Source: Paenibacillus ottowii
GTDB lineage: Bacteria; Bacillota; Bacilli; Paenibacillales; Paenibacillaceae
NCBI RefSeq assembly: GCF_006874425.1
Contig: NZ_VIJZ01000008.1
Coordinates: 186,001 to 250,000, forward strand
DNA length: 64,000 bases
Reading direction: 5' to 3'
Under the pieces are notes generated by a model. That model did not search any database and was not told where the DNA came from. It saw only the letters and a list, made by a program, of their open reading frames with translations. The translations under genes were made by a program, and so were the position numbers. Positions 17,914 to 26,281 of this stretch are shown in pieces (within the stretch, counting starts at the first letter, position 1; each line of letters starts with the position of its first letter).

Positions 17914-20024
17914 TACACGCCACCGCCTATCTGATTCATCAATCCACCAGCTACTTTGCTGGCTTCAATGTCCAGTTTCTGTTGCTGCACCTGCTGGTTG
18001 AACTCCCTGTCTTGCTGCTCCTGCATCTGCTTCTGGCTGGTCAACTCACCAAGCTGTTGCTGCATTTGCTGGTTCTGCTGTTGCAACTGACCAAACTGTT
18101 CTTGCATCTGCTGGATTTGTTGTTGTAAGCCTGATTCCTCCTGAACCCTACGTTTGATAACGTCCATAGGCTCCATACGTCCATTTTGGATGGTGTAGCG
18201 GACTGCCTCACCGTCAATCATTGGTAACTGTGTAACCGGGTCCTGCATCTGAAGCATATTGAATGCCATCTGTATCCAGTATTCACGGTCATGCGGCTTA
18301 TCTGAGCTTATATTGACCAATATGTCGAAGGTAGGGACATATTCCTCTGTGACATCCCGAATGTCCGGTACTTCTTCGTTTGTCATCGGATCAATAGCTG
18401 TGTTCCCTGTGTCATACTGCGAAGGCACTTGAGATACAAGAGAATCCCTACTAACGCTGACTGAACGCCCCGTAACACGCGCCACACGCTCTGTGGTGTA
18501 GAACTGCGCCATCAACTCAATGTACTGCTCAAACACATCTTGCAAGGCTTCCTCTATCGTGTCAGTGACCGTGTTCAGCCTTGTACTTGCTGCTGCCATA
18601 AGTGACTTAGCTTGCTCACCACTGGTTACGTTGCTACTGGCTTGACCGTTCGCGCTGTCAAACTGTCCCGGCAACTTCTGAAGCATTTCCTTGTAGTATT
18701 CCAGCATGTTAAAGACAGTGGATGGAACGTTTATTCCTTCCAATTCCTTAACCCTAGCAATACCACCAGTTGCCACAGGAAGCATTGCCCCAGGTTGTGA
18801 ACGCATCTCTTTCCACGTGTTGACCTGTTTTGAGGTAATAGCGCCTTCTTCGTACATCATGCCGCCATTCCCTTGTTTGGCCATTGTCTCTACAGCTATC
18901 TCAGCGAATTTGTTCAGCATGATTTGAGGACTGATCATATCCCTGACAAATCCTTTGCCCCATACATTACGTTCATCTGGGTATAGTGTACGAGCTGTGA
19001 AGGGGTATTTACCGTGGTCATACACATAGGCTTTATGCTCCAAGAACACACCATCTGCGCTTATATAAATGCAGTGTATACCCTCCATATCACCATTTGC
19101 CTTAGCCAGTGATTCAGATGGGTCTTTACCATCCATCAGTTTTGTTTCTGCTTGTTCGTTGAATATCTCCTTATCGTCACTGCTGATCATCTTAGGCAGT
19201 CCGCGATACCAATACTCAATCAAACCAGCAGTGCTAGATTTCTCTATGCCAGTACCGTATGATGCGCCATAATCCCGGTTAAATCCCTCGCTATTCGTTG
19301 ACTCATGATTGAAGATTTCAATGTCGTCTGTATCATCGTCAGAAGTAACCTTTTTGCCTTGTCCTTGCCAACGCTCTTTGAAATACTCCAGTGTCTTACG
19401 AGACTTGACGATAATGGCGCCCATGTCCTGTAGGTTGATGAAGTCCTTGACCCGTGGATCTGGAAAGAACGTGCCCAGGTCAACAGGTATAATGTCATTC
19501 TGACCTGTCCACCGATTCATGCCACGTCCACCCTCAACAGTTGGGTCGTATACCGTTTTAAATATCAGCGGACCATGAATGACCATACGGCGTACAGCAC
19601 GGATGTACTTCTGTTGGAATTTAATCTGTCGTAGTTCATAAGGCATATAATCATTCAGGTCAGCCGCTTTCTGTTCATCGCCTTCTTCTTGAGCTTCAAA
19701 ATCAGGATACGGCGACCAACCTGTTAACTTGCCTACAATGGACTCTACTTGTGAGCCTATAATGTTATCCTTGCTGTTTGGTCTTAAAGCAGACTCAGGA
19801 CGCAAGCCTTTCCAGTGATCACCCATGTAAAACTGTTGTTCCTGTCGCCAATGCTTTTCAATGCTTTGCCTAGTGGATTTAAACTCTTCAAAGTCACGTT
19901 GCACCATGGCAACTAACTTCTGCTGTTGCGGCGTGTTAATCGGCTCATTTGATTGCTTTTTACTTTCGTCTGTGCCGAATATACCAGCAAATTTATCTTT
20001 GGCTTTCTCTAACACCGATGCCAT
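17913..20024 (-). CDS. Portal protein, P22-type
   Basis: A 703-residue protein, the length of P22-type portals. N-terminal part has QQFYMGDHWKGLRP and DNIIGSQVESIVGKLTG, typical of this family's start; the centre holds wing and stem helices; about 610-690 is a very Gln-rich coiled coil (runs of QQ), like the portal barrel. The dodecamer forms the DNA gate and binds terminase. GGGGTGA precedes the ATG. This gene is the best single sign that the phage is podovirus-like, since its gp10-like and ejection genes follow. Confidence 0.8.
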   Translation of the reverse strand: MASVLEKAKDKFAGIFGTDESKKQSNEPINTPQQQKLVAMVQRDFEEFKSTRQSIEKHWRQEQQFYMGDHWKGLRPESALRPNSKDNIIGSQVESIVGKLTGWSPYPDFEAQEEGDEQKAADLNDYMPYELRQIKFQQKYIRAVRRMVIHGPLIFKTVYDPTVEGGRGMNRWTGQNDIIPVDLGTFFPDPRVKDFINLQDMGAIIVKSRKTLEYFKERWQGQGKKVTSDDDTDDIEIFNHESTNSEGFNRDYGASYGTGIEKSSTAGLIEYWYRGLPKMISSDDKEIFNEQAETKLMDGKDPSESLAKANGDMEGIHCIYISADGVFLEHKAYVYDHGKYPFTARTLYPDERNVWGKGFVRDMISPQIMLNKFAEIAVETMAKQGNGGMMYEEGAITSKQVNTWKEMRSQPGAMLPVATGGIARVKELEGINVPSTVFNMLEYYKEMLQKLPGQFDSANGQASSNVTSGEQAKSLMAAASTRLNTVTDTIEEALQDVFEQYIELMAQFYTTERVARVTGRSVSVSRDSLVSQVPSQYDTGNTAIDPMTNEEVPDIRDVTEEYVPTFDILVNISSDKPHDREYWIQMAFNMLQMQDPVTQLPMIDGEAVRYTIQNGRMEPMDVIKRRVQEESGLQQQIQQMQEQFGQLQQQNQQMQQQLGELTSQKQMQEQQDREFNQQVQQQKLDIEASKVAGGLMNQIGGGV

Positions 20025-20068
20025 TCAATCACCCCTTTCAAGCAAAATAAAAAGCCGCTTATCGCGAC

Positions 20069-20314
20069 TCACTGCACCTCTTCTTCTGTTTCGTCTCCAT
20101 CATCCCAATAGCTCATTCGTTTGCGTTTTGGCTTTGCTGTTTCCTCGTTTACAGGCTGCTGATACGCTTTATATTCCCCGTAGTCCTTAGCCATTAGCTT
20201 ATTGGTCAAGTCTCTTATCGTGTCTTGTTGTACCCTTGTGATGCGGTATACAAGCACACCAGCAGCACATAGGCCAACTGTAAATACACCAGCTATAAAC
20301 TGTATGTCTGTCAT
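20069..20314 (-). CDS. Small membrane-anchored phage protein
   Basis: An 81-residue protein with an N-terminal membrane helix (about 5-24, FIAGVFTVGLCAAGVLVY) followed by a charged cytoplasmic tail ending in many Glu. It lies between terminase and portal genes. A single helix followed by charge resembles holin- or spanin-like small proteins, but nothing decides this. Confidence 0.55.
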   Translation of the reverse strand: MTDIQFIAGVFTVGLCAAGVLVYRITRVQQDTIRDLTNKLMAKDYGEYKAYQQPVNEETAKPKRKRMSYWDDGDETEEEVQ

Positions 20315-20323
20315 CGTTTCACC

Positions 20324-21784
20324 TCACCAGAATGTTTCATTACCGCCGAATGGGTTATGTTCATCGTCATCATCTTCATCAAATCTCACCTTATAACTTC
20401 CGTCTGGTACTGCTGACCACGGTTTCTCCTGTACATCATTCTGTGGTCTACTCATGCACCAGTAACGCAATGCATCGGGTACGTGGTCAAGTGGATGGGC
20501 TGCGGCATCTTCCACATGTCTGTCATCGTGTACCATAGCCGGTATAGACTCAATCGCATGAAGACAAGTGTTAAATATCTTTAGGTTAGCGTCCTTGTAC
20601 ATCTTGCCAGTCACATGATCCAGTACATCCTTTACATGTAGCCATTCCCTAACCCGCTTCCAACCGTTAATGCGTTCCTTTTTAGCTTGGATTAACGGTA
20701 CTTGGAAACGCGCAAATATCTCGGCTGGCGTCACATCCTCCATCTTGGATTTATTCCAAAAGGATGTATCAGCTACCGAGTATTCATAATGCTCTGTAAT
20801 AGGGCTGTTCAGCCTCACCATTTCCACCTGTTCACTAGTCAGCAGCTTACTCTTTACAAACTCGCGGTAAAGGTATGCCGTACCCTTTGGATCTAGTGCT
20901 ATCCATAGACACACAAATGGGTCGTTGTAGCCTTCATCCATCGCTCTAAACTTCTTCCAATGGGTAGGTATGTCAAACGGCTCTACAACGTGTATAGCGC
21001 GGCTGAACTCACCAAAGTATTGCCCTGCGAATGTGTCCCAGTCACCCTCAAGCAACTGTTTCCGCTCATTGTCAGGCAACGACATCAGCCGCGCTACATA
21101 TCCGGGGTCATTATCAACTAACGCTTTGTTATCAAATACATTCGCCGGAATGAATATTCGCTTACGAATTATAGGCTCTCCAGCGTTCGCCATTCCCTCC
21201 GGCCAATGTAGTGGATTACCGTTGTCGTCAAGCTCCGGCACATCATGTATTTGCTCAGGTACACCAATATCAATGAAACGACGTTTAACCCACGAGTGAC
21301 CTATGCCCCCTGGGTTGGTTGTGCTCTTCACACTGCGCGGATATGGTTTACTACCCCGTAGACGTGAAAGCATGTATGTGTACCATCGTTCCTCAAACTG
21401 CGTTAACTCTTCCCAACGTATCTGATCGTACTCAGCACCTTGGTATTTCATAAAGTCACTATCATTGTCCCAGTGAGCAAGCTCAACAATTGAGCCATTA
21501 AGGAATATCCATTCATGTTTTGCTTGGTTGTACTTACATAGCTCTTTGGGATAAACCTGTAATGTACGCATGATAATTGACCGCTGCAAGTCAGGGAATG
21601 TACGTCTAAAGATAATTTGTCTGCTACCCGGATACTCCAATGCATACTTGAGCGCATCCCATATTGTAGCTTCTGACTTACCTCCACCTGCTGCACCACC
21701 ATATAGCAGTTCATCTACCCCAGTGGCTTGGTGATACTTCTGCTGTCTTGGTTGAGGCTTATAAGGTATCCTGAGCGTTGTCAT
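20324..21784 (-). CDS. Terminase large subunit
   Basis: A 486-residue packaging motor. Walker A is GGAAGGGKS at residues 29-37, followed by the ATPase core with an acidic Walker B region (QIRWEEL, about 120-126). The C-terminal nuclease has its acidic sites in AMDEGYNDPF, VADTSFW and the late segment VEDAAAHPLDHVPDALRYW. It cuts concatemers and pumps DNA through the portal. It overlaps the small-subunit gene by four bases (ATGA). Confidence 0.9.
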   Translation of the reverse strand: MTTLRIPYKPQPRQQKYHQATGVDELLYGGAAGGGKSEATIWDALKYALEYPGSRQIIFRRTFPDLQRSIIMRTLQVYPKELCKYNQAKHEWIFLNGSIVELAHWDNDSDFMKYQGAEYDQIRWEELTQFEERWYTYMLSRLRGSKPYPRSVKSTTNPGGIGHSWVKRRFIDIGVPEQIHDVPELDDNGNPLHWPEGMANAGEPIIRKRIFIPANVFDNKALVDNDPGYVARLMSLPDNERKQLLEGDWDTFAGQYFGEFSRAIHVVEPFDIPTHWKKFRAMDEGYNDPFVCLWIALDPKGTAYLYREFVKSKLLTSEQVEMVRLNSPITEHYEYSVADTSFWNKSKMEDVTPAEIFARFQVPLIQAKKERINGWKRVREWLHVKDVLDHVTGKMYKDANLKIFNTCLHAIESIPAMVHDDRHVEDAAAHPLDHVPDALRYWCMSRPQNDVQEKPWSAVPDGSYKVRFDEDDDDEHNPFGGNETFW

Positions 21785-22176
21785 GGCGACATACCTGCAT
21801 CAAATACCACCGTTACGGTGCCTTCACTGTTAACATCTGCAACTATCTTATCAGTTGCTTTGTATCCTGCGCGGTCTAACAAATCCTTAGCGGCAGACAG
21901 CCTATCTTTGTGTTGTGCCGCTGGGTCATTCATAATCTCTTTCATGACTTCGTAAGCCTTAACAGCATCAGCTACGAACATTTCTCGCAAATCCCTGTTA
22001 AGGTTCTGTTCATTTTTGTTAAGATATTGTTTAACTTTATCGTTTTTTAACATCCTACTGCCTTGTACATGTGCTGATTTTTCAGAATATCCAGCAGCTT
22101 TAGCCGCCGCAGTGATATTGTTATGACGCAAATATTCTTGAACAAATACCAATTGTTTTGGACTCAAGTCTGCCAT
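21781..22176 (-). CDS. Terminase small subunit
   Basis: A 131-residue DNA-recognition subunit. LSPKQLVFVQEYL and NITAAAKAAGYSEKSA match the helix-turn-helix start of the terminase-2 family; the C-terminal part is the oligomerising helix region. GGAGGTAG lies before the ATG. The packaging site it binds should be nearby; none was identified with confidence. Confidence 0.85.
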   Translation of the reverse strand: MADLSPKQLVFVQEYLRHNNITAAAKAAGYSEKSAHVQGSRMLKNDKVKQYLNKNEQNLNRDLREMFVADAVKAYEVMKEIMNDPAAQHKDRLSAAKDLLDRAGYKATDKIVADVNSEGTVTVVFDAGMSP

Positions 22177-22191
22177 GTGTCTACCTCCTTT

Positions 22192-22464
22192 CTACTCCTT
22201 CAAGAATCGGTTAAAGTCTTCTTTCATCCATGTAGGAATCTCGTGTGAGTATTCCCGCAATCCTTTCATGGATTTATACCCTACATCAACCATAATCATG
22301 TTTTCTTGTTCACCTTTTACATAAACCGTATTTCCGTGATGCTCAAGTTTAAGTATCTTTCCAATGTCCAAGTAAACAGTATTGTGGAGAAACGGCAACT
22401 CATATAGCGGGTCCATCGTGTGCATTATCTTGTCGTCTTCATGCCACACCTTTGGGTTAAACAT
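22192..22464 (-). CDS. Hypothetical phage protein, 90 residues
   Basis: Unrecognised soluble protein with a beta-rich centre (NTVYLDIGKILKLEHHGNTV) and a helical C-terminus. AGGAGG, shared with the stop of the upstream membrane peptide gene, precedes the ATG. Conserved place just before terminase. Confidence 0.55.
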   Translation of the reverse strand: MFNPKVWHEDDKIMHTMDPLYELPFLHNTVYLDIGKILKLEHHGNTVYVKGEQENMIMVDVGYKSMKGLREYSHEIPTWMKEDFNRFLKE

Positions 22465-22467
22465 CGT

Positions 22468-22638
22468 CTACCTCCTCTCTCCAAACCAACTGTAACACTG
22501 TAGCGCCATCATCAGCGCAATACAGCCCGGTAACCAGCCTATCCTAATGGCTATCCTCATGTACCATGGGAACTCCCTTAGATCAAACATAAAGCTTACT
22601 GCGATGTAACAGATGCCTATACATAGTAATAGAATCAT
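22468..22638 (-). CDS. Small membrane protein, 56 residues
   Basis: Two hydrophobic segments (ILLLCIGICYIAVSFMF and GWLPGCIALMMALQCY) separated by a basic loop. Its stop codon lies within the AGGAGG site of the next gene, so the two are coupled. Possibly holin-like by topology, but its place upstream of terminase is unusual for a holin. Confidence 0.5.
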   Translation of the reverse strand: MILLLCIGICYIAVSFMFDLREFPWYMRIAIRIGWLPGCIALMMALQCYSWFGERR

Positions 22639-22710
22639 GTTGCCTACTTTCTCCCATGTACCTTACTTTACCGTCACCCCTCGGTGTTTCGGGTTTAGAT
22701 TACGGGATGC

Positions 22711-22875
22711 TTAATCTTCACTTACTGACTCACAAAGCTCATAAGGATCTTTTTCCCACAATAACTGTCCATCCATTGACCAATATTGAGTGATGACTCT
22801 TACTGGACTGTTTTTACCATCACCTCTACGGGTTAACGTTGTTTCAATCACTTGTATCACTTTGCATGTGTCCAA
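22711..22875 (-). CDS. Small phage protein, 54 residues
   Basis: Starts with TTG; GGAGGG is nine bases upstream. Beta-strand pattern (SPVRVITQYWSMDGQLLWEK), acidic end. Unrecognised. Lies between the HNH nuclease gene and the packaging genes. Confidence 0.5.
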   Translation of the reverse strand: MDTCKVIQVIETTLTRRGDGKNSPVRVITQYWSMDGQLLWEKDPYELCESVSED

Positions 22876-22941
22876 TGTTTATATCCCTCCTTATAGGAAA
22901 ACCCTCTATACGGCTGCCGCTTCGCTAGGTGATTCTAATAC

Positions 22942-23394
22942 TCAAGCGGATATATCAACATGTTTCCATGTTCGATTTTCTCTTATCGCTCTGACTATTT
23001 TCACACTAACACCCAATGAATCTCTGATTTCCCTGGATTTAATTCCGTCACGTAACATGATCTTTATTCGTCTCGCCGTTTCTTCGTTTATCTTTGCTCT
23101 ACCATTCCTTTCCCCGTAAGCGTTTCTTTCCCTACAAACAGCGTCTTGCATGTTTTCTGTATGGGTGCCTAACTCCAAATGTTCAGGATTTATACAGCTT
23201 CTATTATCACATTTATGCCTCACTACAAGCCCTTCGGGGATCTCCCCAAAGCATTCTTTATACACAACTCTATGAGCTCCTTGTTCTCTGCCTTCATAAT
23301 ACAGGAAGCCATACCCCTCGCCATTAATTCGGTGTGAAGTAATGACGAAACAACCATTTTCATCAATCCGAAAATCAAGCCTTTTTTTCCTCAT
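22942..23394 (-). CDS. HNH endonuclease with C-terminal helix-turn-helix
   Basis: A 150-residue nuclease. The HNH core is AHRVVYKECFGEIPEGLVVRH is abbreviated here as HRVVYKE and VVRHKCDNRSCINPEHLE (residues about 40-75), with His and Asn in place and two cysteines. The end (about 105-150, IKSREIRDSLGVSVKIVRAI) is a DNA-binding helix-turn-helix. Start at 23,394 chosen for GAGGGGTGAGGATT before it. Next to terminase, such nucleases can help cleave packaging substrates, or act as homing enzymes; no split gene is seen, so packaging help is the better guess. Confidence 0.75.
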   Translation of the reverse strand: MRKKRLDFRIDENGCFVITSHRINGEGYGFLYYEGREQGAHRVVYKECFGEIPEGLVVRHKCDNRSCINPEHLELGTHTENMQDAVCRERNAYGERNGRAKINEETARRIKIMLRDGIKSREIRDSLGVSVKIVRAIRENRTWKHVDISA

Positions 23395-23473
23395 AATCCT
23401 CACCCCTCGATGACCTTCGGTAAAAACACAAAAAAGCCACAGATAAATTTTTCCTGCGACTTCACTAAACGTA

Positions 23474-23502
23474 TTGACAGCAATACATATTCGTGTTATT
23501 AT
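23474..23502 (+). promoter_or_regulatory. Strong rightward promoter of the toxin-like gene
   Basis: TTGACA, a 17-base spacer and TATTAT. Transcription should begin near 23,509, about 40 bases before the ATG at 23,550. One of the best consensus promoters in the prophage. Confidence 0.75.
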
Positions 23503-23549
23503 ATATTCAGAGGGTGCGGTAAGCACTCCGGAAAGGAGAAACTAAGATT

Positions 23550-23651
23550 ATGGTGACGCTAATTATCATTTTACTCACCGCACTGGTTAATCTTGCAACT
23601 GCTTGGGTAAACTTCCAAACATCCAAGAACAATAACCGGCGGCTAAAGTAA
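23550..23651 (+). CDS. Type I toxin-like membrane peptide, 33 residues
   Basis: A hydrophobic helix (LIIILLTALVNLATAWV) followed by a polar, basic tail (SKNNNRRLK), the hallmark of TxpA/Fst-type toxins. GGAAAGGAG precedes the ATG. A strong promoter lies upstream, and a leftward RNA with its own promoter (23,743-23,771) runs into the 3' end. Such peptides harm the membrane unless the antisense RNA blocks the mRNA. The B. subtilis skin element carries a comparable txpA/ratA pair. Function is inferred from architecture. Confidence 0.6.
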   Translation: MVTLIIILLTALVNLATAWVNFQTSKNNNRRLK

Positions 23652-23737
23652 AAAGCCCCTTACGGTGCGACGTAAGAAGGCTAATGACTTGCACAAGGTT
23701 GGGGAGAAATCCCCTTCCTTACACCATATTAATCTTA
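23650..23737 (-). ncRNA. Candidate antisense RNA antitoxin
   Basis: On the minus strand TTTACA (23,771-23,766), 17 bases, TAAGAT (23,748-23,743) form a promoter. The transcript would contain a GGGGATTTCTCCCC hairpin and end at a stem formed by AGCC...CTTACG and CGTAAG...GGCT followed by TTTTT near 23,650, just past the toxin stop codon. It is thus complementary to the toxin mRNA 3' end, as in txpA/RatA. Confidence 0.5.
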
Positions 23738-23764
23738 TGCTTATCTTACCCTCTGTATACTTCG

Positions 23765-23784
23765 TTGTAAATTATAATTTACAA
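23765..23784. promoter_or_regulatory. Perfect 20-bp palindrome, probable operator
   Basis: TTGTAAATTATAATTTACAA reads the same on both strands. It lies 30 bases before the 28-residue peptide gene, contains TATAAT in its centre and overlaps the -35 of the antisense RNA. A ribbon-helix-helix-like protein encoded 120 bases downstream is a natural candidate to bind it. Confidence 0.5.
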
Positions 23785-23813
23785 AAAAAATCAGAAATAA
23801 AGGAGGCACCAGC

Positions 23814-23900
23814 ATGGAAACTGTTACTCTTGTCATCTCGTTAGCTGGCTTAGTTTTATCGTTGGTTGCTTTGACTCAAGCTATCAAGAATAGGAGGTAA
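23814..23900 (+). CDS. Hydrophobic peptide, 28 residues
   Basis: One membrane helix (LVISLAGLVLSLVALTQAI) and a short basic end (KNRR). AAGGAGG precedes the ATG. The last codons supply the AGGAGG site for the next gene. Similar in style to the 33-residue toxin-like peptide but in an operon with a possible DNA-binding protein. Confidence 0.5.
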   Translation: METVTLVISLAGLVLSLVALTQAIKNRR

Positions 23901-23905
23901 TCACC

Positions 23906-24097
23906 TTGGCAAATGCAGCTTTGTCTTTCCGATTCCCGGAAGAATTCGCTACCCTGTTGCGTACCTGGTCATTCGTGACCGAAAAGGATCAACGCACACT
24001 ATTACAAGAAGCATTTACGGAATATGCAGCCAATCACCCCGACATTAGAGAAAAAGTCGATCAAATTATAAATACACTTAATGACCCGTCCAAGTGA
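23906..24097 (+). CDS. Possible ribbon-helix-helix regulator or antitoxin
   Basis: A 63-residue protein starting with TTG after AGGAGG. The beginning (ALSFRFPEEFATLLRTWSF) has the strand-plus-helix form of small ribbon-helix-helix proteins, and the rest is helical. In an operon with a membrane peptide and downstream of a perfect palindrome, it could autoregulate. The fold is judged by eye only. Confidence 0.45.
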   Translation: MANAALSFRFPEEFATLLRTWSFVTEKDQRTLLQEAFTEYAANHPDIREKVDQIINTLNDPSK

Positions 24098-24111
24098 TGG
24101 GTTATTTTTTT
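24084..24111 (+). terminator. Intrinsic terminator of the peptide-regulator operon
   Basis: ACCCGTC and GATGGGT around a five-base loop, then TATTTTTTT. The stem begins inside the last codons of the 63-residue gene. Confidence 0.7.
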
Positions 24112-24118
24112 ACTATCT

Positions 24119-24420
24119 GCAAACAAAAAGAGCAACGGTTACCCGTTACCCTCTCTGTACAGATATCATTTTTGATGTGGACAAGGGACTTTCACCCTTG
24201 CATGAGAGGTTTTTGGCCTTTTGGTTATTGCGCCACTGGACATATTTACTGGGCTGCCCTAGCCTCATTCATCTAACATCCTCTCTAAAGATGACCAATA
24301 GCGTCTATATTCCGCCACCACATCGCCAGATCCCTTATAATCTGAATGGTCGACCTGAGTTCCATTACAGATGTCGGTATACGGCCCCGACAGGCACGGT
24401 GTGACCTACTTTCTGAGACT
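24119..24420 (-). ncRNA. Candidate structured RNA after the late regulator gene
   Basis: About 440 bases lack a convincing gene. On the minus strand there are several stems: CAAGGG/CCCTTG around TGAAAGT, CCTCTC/GAGAGG enclosing it, and AACGG-GTAA-CCGTT with a GNRA tetraloop followed by a T-rich run (TTTTTGTTT). A stretch near 24,315 (GTGGCGGAATATAGACGC) recalls a tRNA-Leu D arm, but no acceptor or T arm fits. It lies between the ArpU-like gene and terminase-proximal genes, a place where phages carry unassigned structured RNAs. Boundaries are approximate. Confidence 0.4.
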
Positions 24421-24563
24421 CGCTCAGTTTCAGTCGTAACCAGATATTATGAAGAAACAGCGTGGACAGCGACTGCGCATTTAGCTACCGTTGCCCATCG
24501 CATATTTCCTATACTACTATCTTAGCATTTTGTTTGATGCATTTGTGTGCAAAAATGCGGCAT

Positions 24564-24995
24564 TTATGCTGGTTCTACGTGACGCCAATTCGGATCAAAC
24601 ATGTGATCAAGATTGTTGATTTCCTCTTCATCCTCCGTCAATGGATCTAACGCAATGGACAACCGTCTGATTGCTTGAGTGTGCCATCTGCCTACTGTTG
24701 TTCGATCCTTGTGTATGACATTTGAAATCTCTCCTATTGTCATAGGATTACGGTCTAGATACTTACGCATAATTACAGAACGCTGATCATCGTTCAAAAC
24801 GTAGTTTACAGCTCCATCAATCATGTTGACAATGCGGTTGTATCTTGCCCTATCCCATGAATCTGGATTCTTTTTTCGCTCTGATATAACCAGCGGCAGC
24901 CTAATTGCATCGTCATCTTTCCCACAGTTTTGTACTGCATACCGATATGAACGGTAGTTCTTCAACAACCTTGTCACTTGGTTGTGTTCCATCAC
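24564..24995 (-). CDS. ArpU/sigma-70-region-4-like late transcription regulator
   Basis: A 143-residue protein. The middle and end carry a sigma region-4-like helix-turn-helix: DDQRSVIMRKYLDRNPMTIG and then VIHKDRTTVGRWHTQAIRRL. This matches the ArpU/RinA-type activators that switch on packaging and structural genes in Gram-positive phages, and the place just before the late genes agrees. Its target promoter was not pinned down. Overlaps the upstream gene by four bases. Confidence 0.75.
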   Translation of the reverse strand: MMEHNQVTRLLKNYRSYRYAVQNCGKDDDAIRLPLVISERKKNPDSWDRARYNRIVNMIDGAVNYVLNDDQRSVIMRKYLDRNPMTIGEISNVIHKDRTTVGRWHTQAIRRLSIALDPLTEDEEEINNLDHMFDPNWRHVEPA

Positions 24996-25252
24996 ATTCC
25001 CTCCTTCAACTCTACTAATGGCACAAAAGCTACTTCTCTGTACCCTTCATGCAGTTTGTATTCTTCGTGTAAGTGGAATGACGGCTTTGTCCAACGTCCG
25101 ATACTCCAACCTCGTCTGTCGAAGTCGAAGTACACCAACAATGAACCTGTAGCCTCTTCGTCCTTTAAATCAATCATCACCGCGTATGGGTGATCTATCC
25201 CAGGATTGCGATATCTGTAATGCTGCATCACGCTTTTATCACGTTTAAGCAT
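24992..25252 (-). CDS. Hypothetical phage protein, 86 residues
   Basis: Unrecognised soluble protein with a strand-rich centre (AVMIDLKDEEATGSLLVYFD). Stop overlaps the ArpU-like start (ATGA), so the two are co-translated. The start could also be the Met nine codons in. Confidence 0.5.
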   Translation of the reverse strand: MLKRDKSVMQHYRYRNPGIDHPYAVMIDLKDEEATGSLLVYFDFDRRGWSIGRWTKPSFHLHEEYKLHEGYREVAFVPLVELKEGM

Positions 25253-25282
25253 GGTTACCCTTCTTTTAGGAAAAGGCAGCCG

Positions 25283-26161
25283 TTAGGCTACCTCCTCGGG
25301 TCTTTTCACCAGTTTTTCCACGATCACTACACGTCTTTTAAGTTCTTCAAACTCTTCCCGCGTAACTGCCGCTCCTGCCATTTGCTGACCAGCGTCCCCT
25401 TGAGCCACTCCGTCGGTTGTGTCCGGTGTCTCTTCGTCTGTTTGAAACTGTGACGGCAATTCTACTACTGTTCCTGCCGTGTCCACACTCTCCCCAGGTT
25501 GTGCCAGATCCTCATTAGCACGTTTTTGTTCTTCGGCTGCTCTTCGAAACTGCTCGGCCTCTTGGGCCGTTACCTCCCGATACTTACCTTTTTCCAAGTA
25601 GTTAAAGGTGATTTCTTCATCAGTTTCAGCCAATTTCGCTTTGAAGTTGGCTCCACGATTATCCAACGGTTGTACATCATAAATTGCTGGACGAGATTGC
25701 TTGAATTTCTCCATTTCTGCCACGAGATTGGTTTCTAGATTCGTGTTAACAACCCGCGTTGCCGCTTTTACTCCGATAGCAATTTCAGTGCGCAGACGTT
25801 CAACCTCCGCTTTAGCAGTAGCCAACTCAGACGCAGCTGCATCCCGTTTCGTCGTAATGTCCTCAATCTCCAGCTTAGCATTGCTCAATTCCGTTTTAGC
25901 TTGAGCCAGCTTGTCCGACATTTCGTTATTCTCGGCAATAAGCTTTGCAATTTGCTCTTCGTATTCCTTTTGAAGCTCATTAATCCGTTCTTTGTACCCA
26001 TTAGTCATAGTCTCCACTTTAGCCTCAATTGCTAAGCGAATAGCTTTATATGCCCCTTCATTGGTAAAAAAGCTTTCTACGTTTACTCCCACCGTATTGA
26101 CACTATCCAACACATATTCAGTAGGCTGTTGTTCTTCTGCTTCAATAATTTGGTCTGTCAT
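25283..26161 (-). CDS. Coiled-coil phage protein
   Basis: A 292-residue acidic protein. Residues about 45-140 form a long Glu/Lys/Ala coiled coil (for example ELQKEYEEQIAKLIAENNEM). The part at about 150-190 is compact (AKLAETDEEITFNYLEKGKY), then a Pro/Thr/Gly linker and a short helical C-terminus. No family recognised. First gene after a probable promoter at 26,206. Start taken at 26,161 with GAGGTG ten bases before it; a GTG four codons earlier is less likely. Confidence 0.55.
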   Translation of the reverse strand: MTDQIIEAEEQQPTEYVLDSVNTVGVNVESFFTNEGAYKAIRLAIEAKVETMTNGYKERINELQKEYEEQIAKLIAENNEMSDKLAQAKTELSNAKLEIEDITTKRDAAASELATAKAEVERLRTEIAIGVKAATRVVNTNLETNLVAEMEKFKQSRPAIYDVQPLDNRGANFKAKLAETDEEITFNYLEKGKYREVTAQEAEQFRRAAEEQKRANEDLAQPGESVDTAGTVVELPSQFQTDEETPDTTDGVAQGDAGQQMAGAAVTREEFEELKRRVVIVEKLVKRPEEVA

Positions 26162-26205
26162 GCTACTACACACCTCAATCCGATTATTTTCATCTCTATA
26201 CTATG

Positions 26206-26249
26206 ATTATACCATATATAGTGCCGTTATAGTACATATTTCGCACTAT
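26206..26249 (-). promoter_or_regulatory. Candidate leftward promoter with inverted repeat
   Basis: Minus strand TATAAT (26,211-26,206) 45 bases before the coiled-coil gene. The -35 region is poor but lies inside an inverted repeat ATAGTGC ... GCACTAT (26,218-26,249), so an activator or repressor may act here. Confidence 0.35.
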
Positions 26250-26281
26250 TACACAACATTTCGTATGTGGTTGTGACTTGA

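Noticed and set aside
24300..24335. tRNA-Leu-like stretch on the minus strand
   Set aside because: The D-arm resemblance is clear, but no acceptor stem, anticodon stem or TTC arm can be fitted.
24130..24420. Group I or group II intron remnant
   Set aside because: The phrase GGGTGAAAGTCCC suggested an intron, but no domain V-type hairpin, no maturase and no split gene are present.
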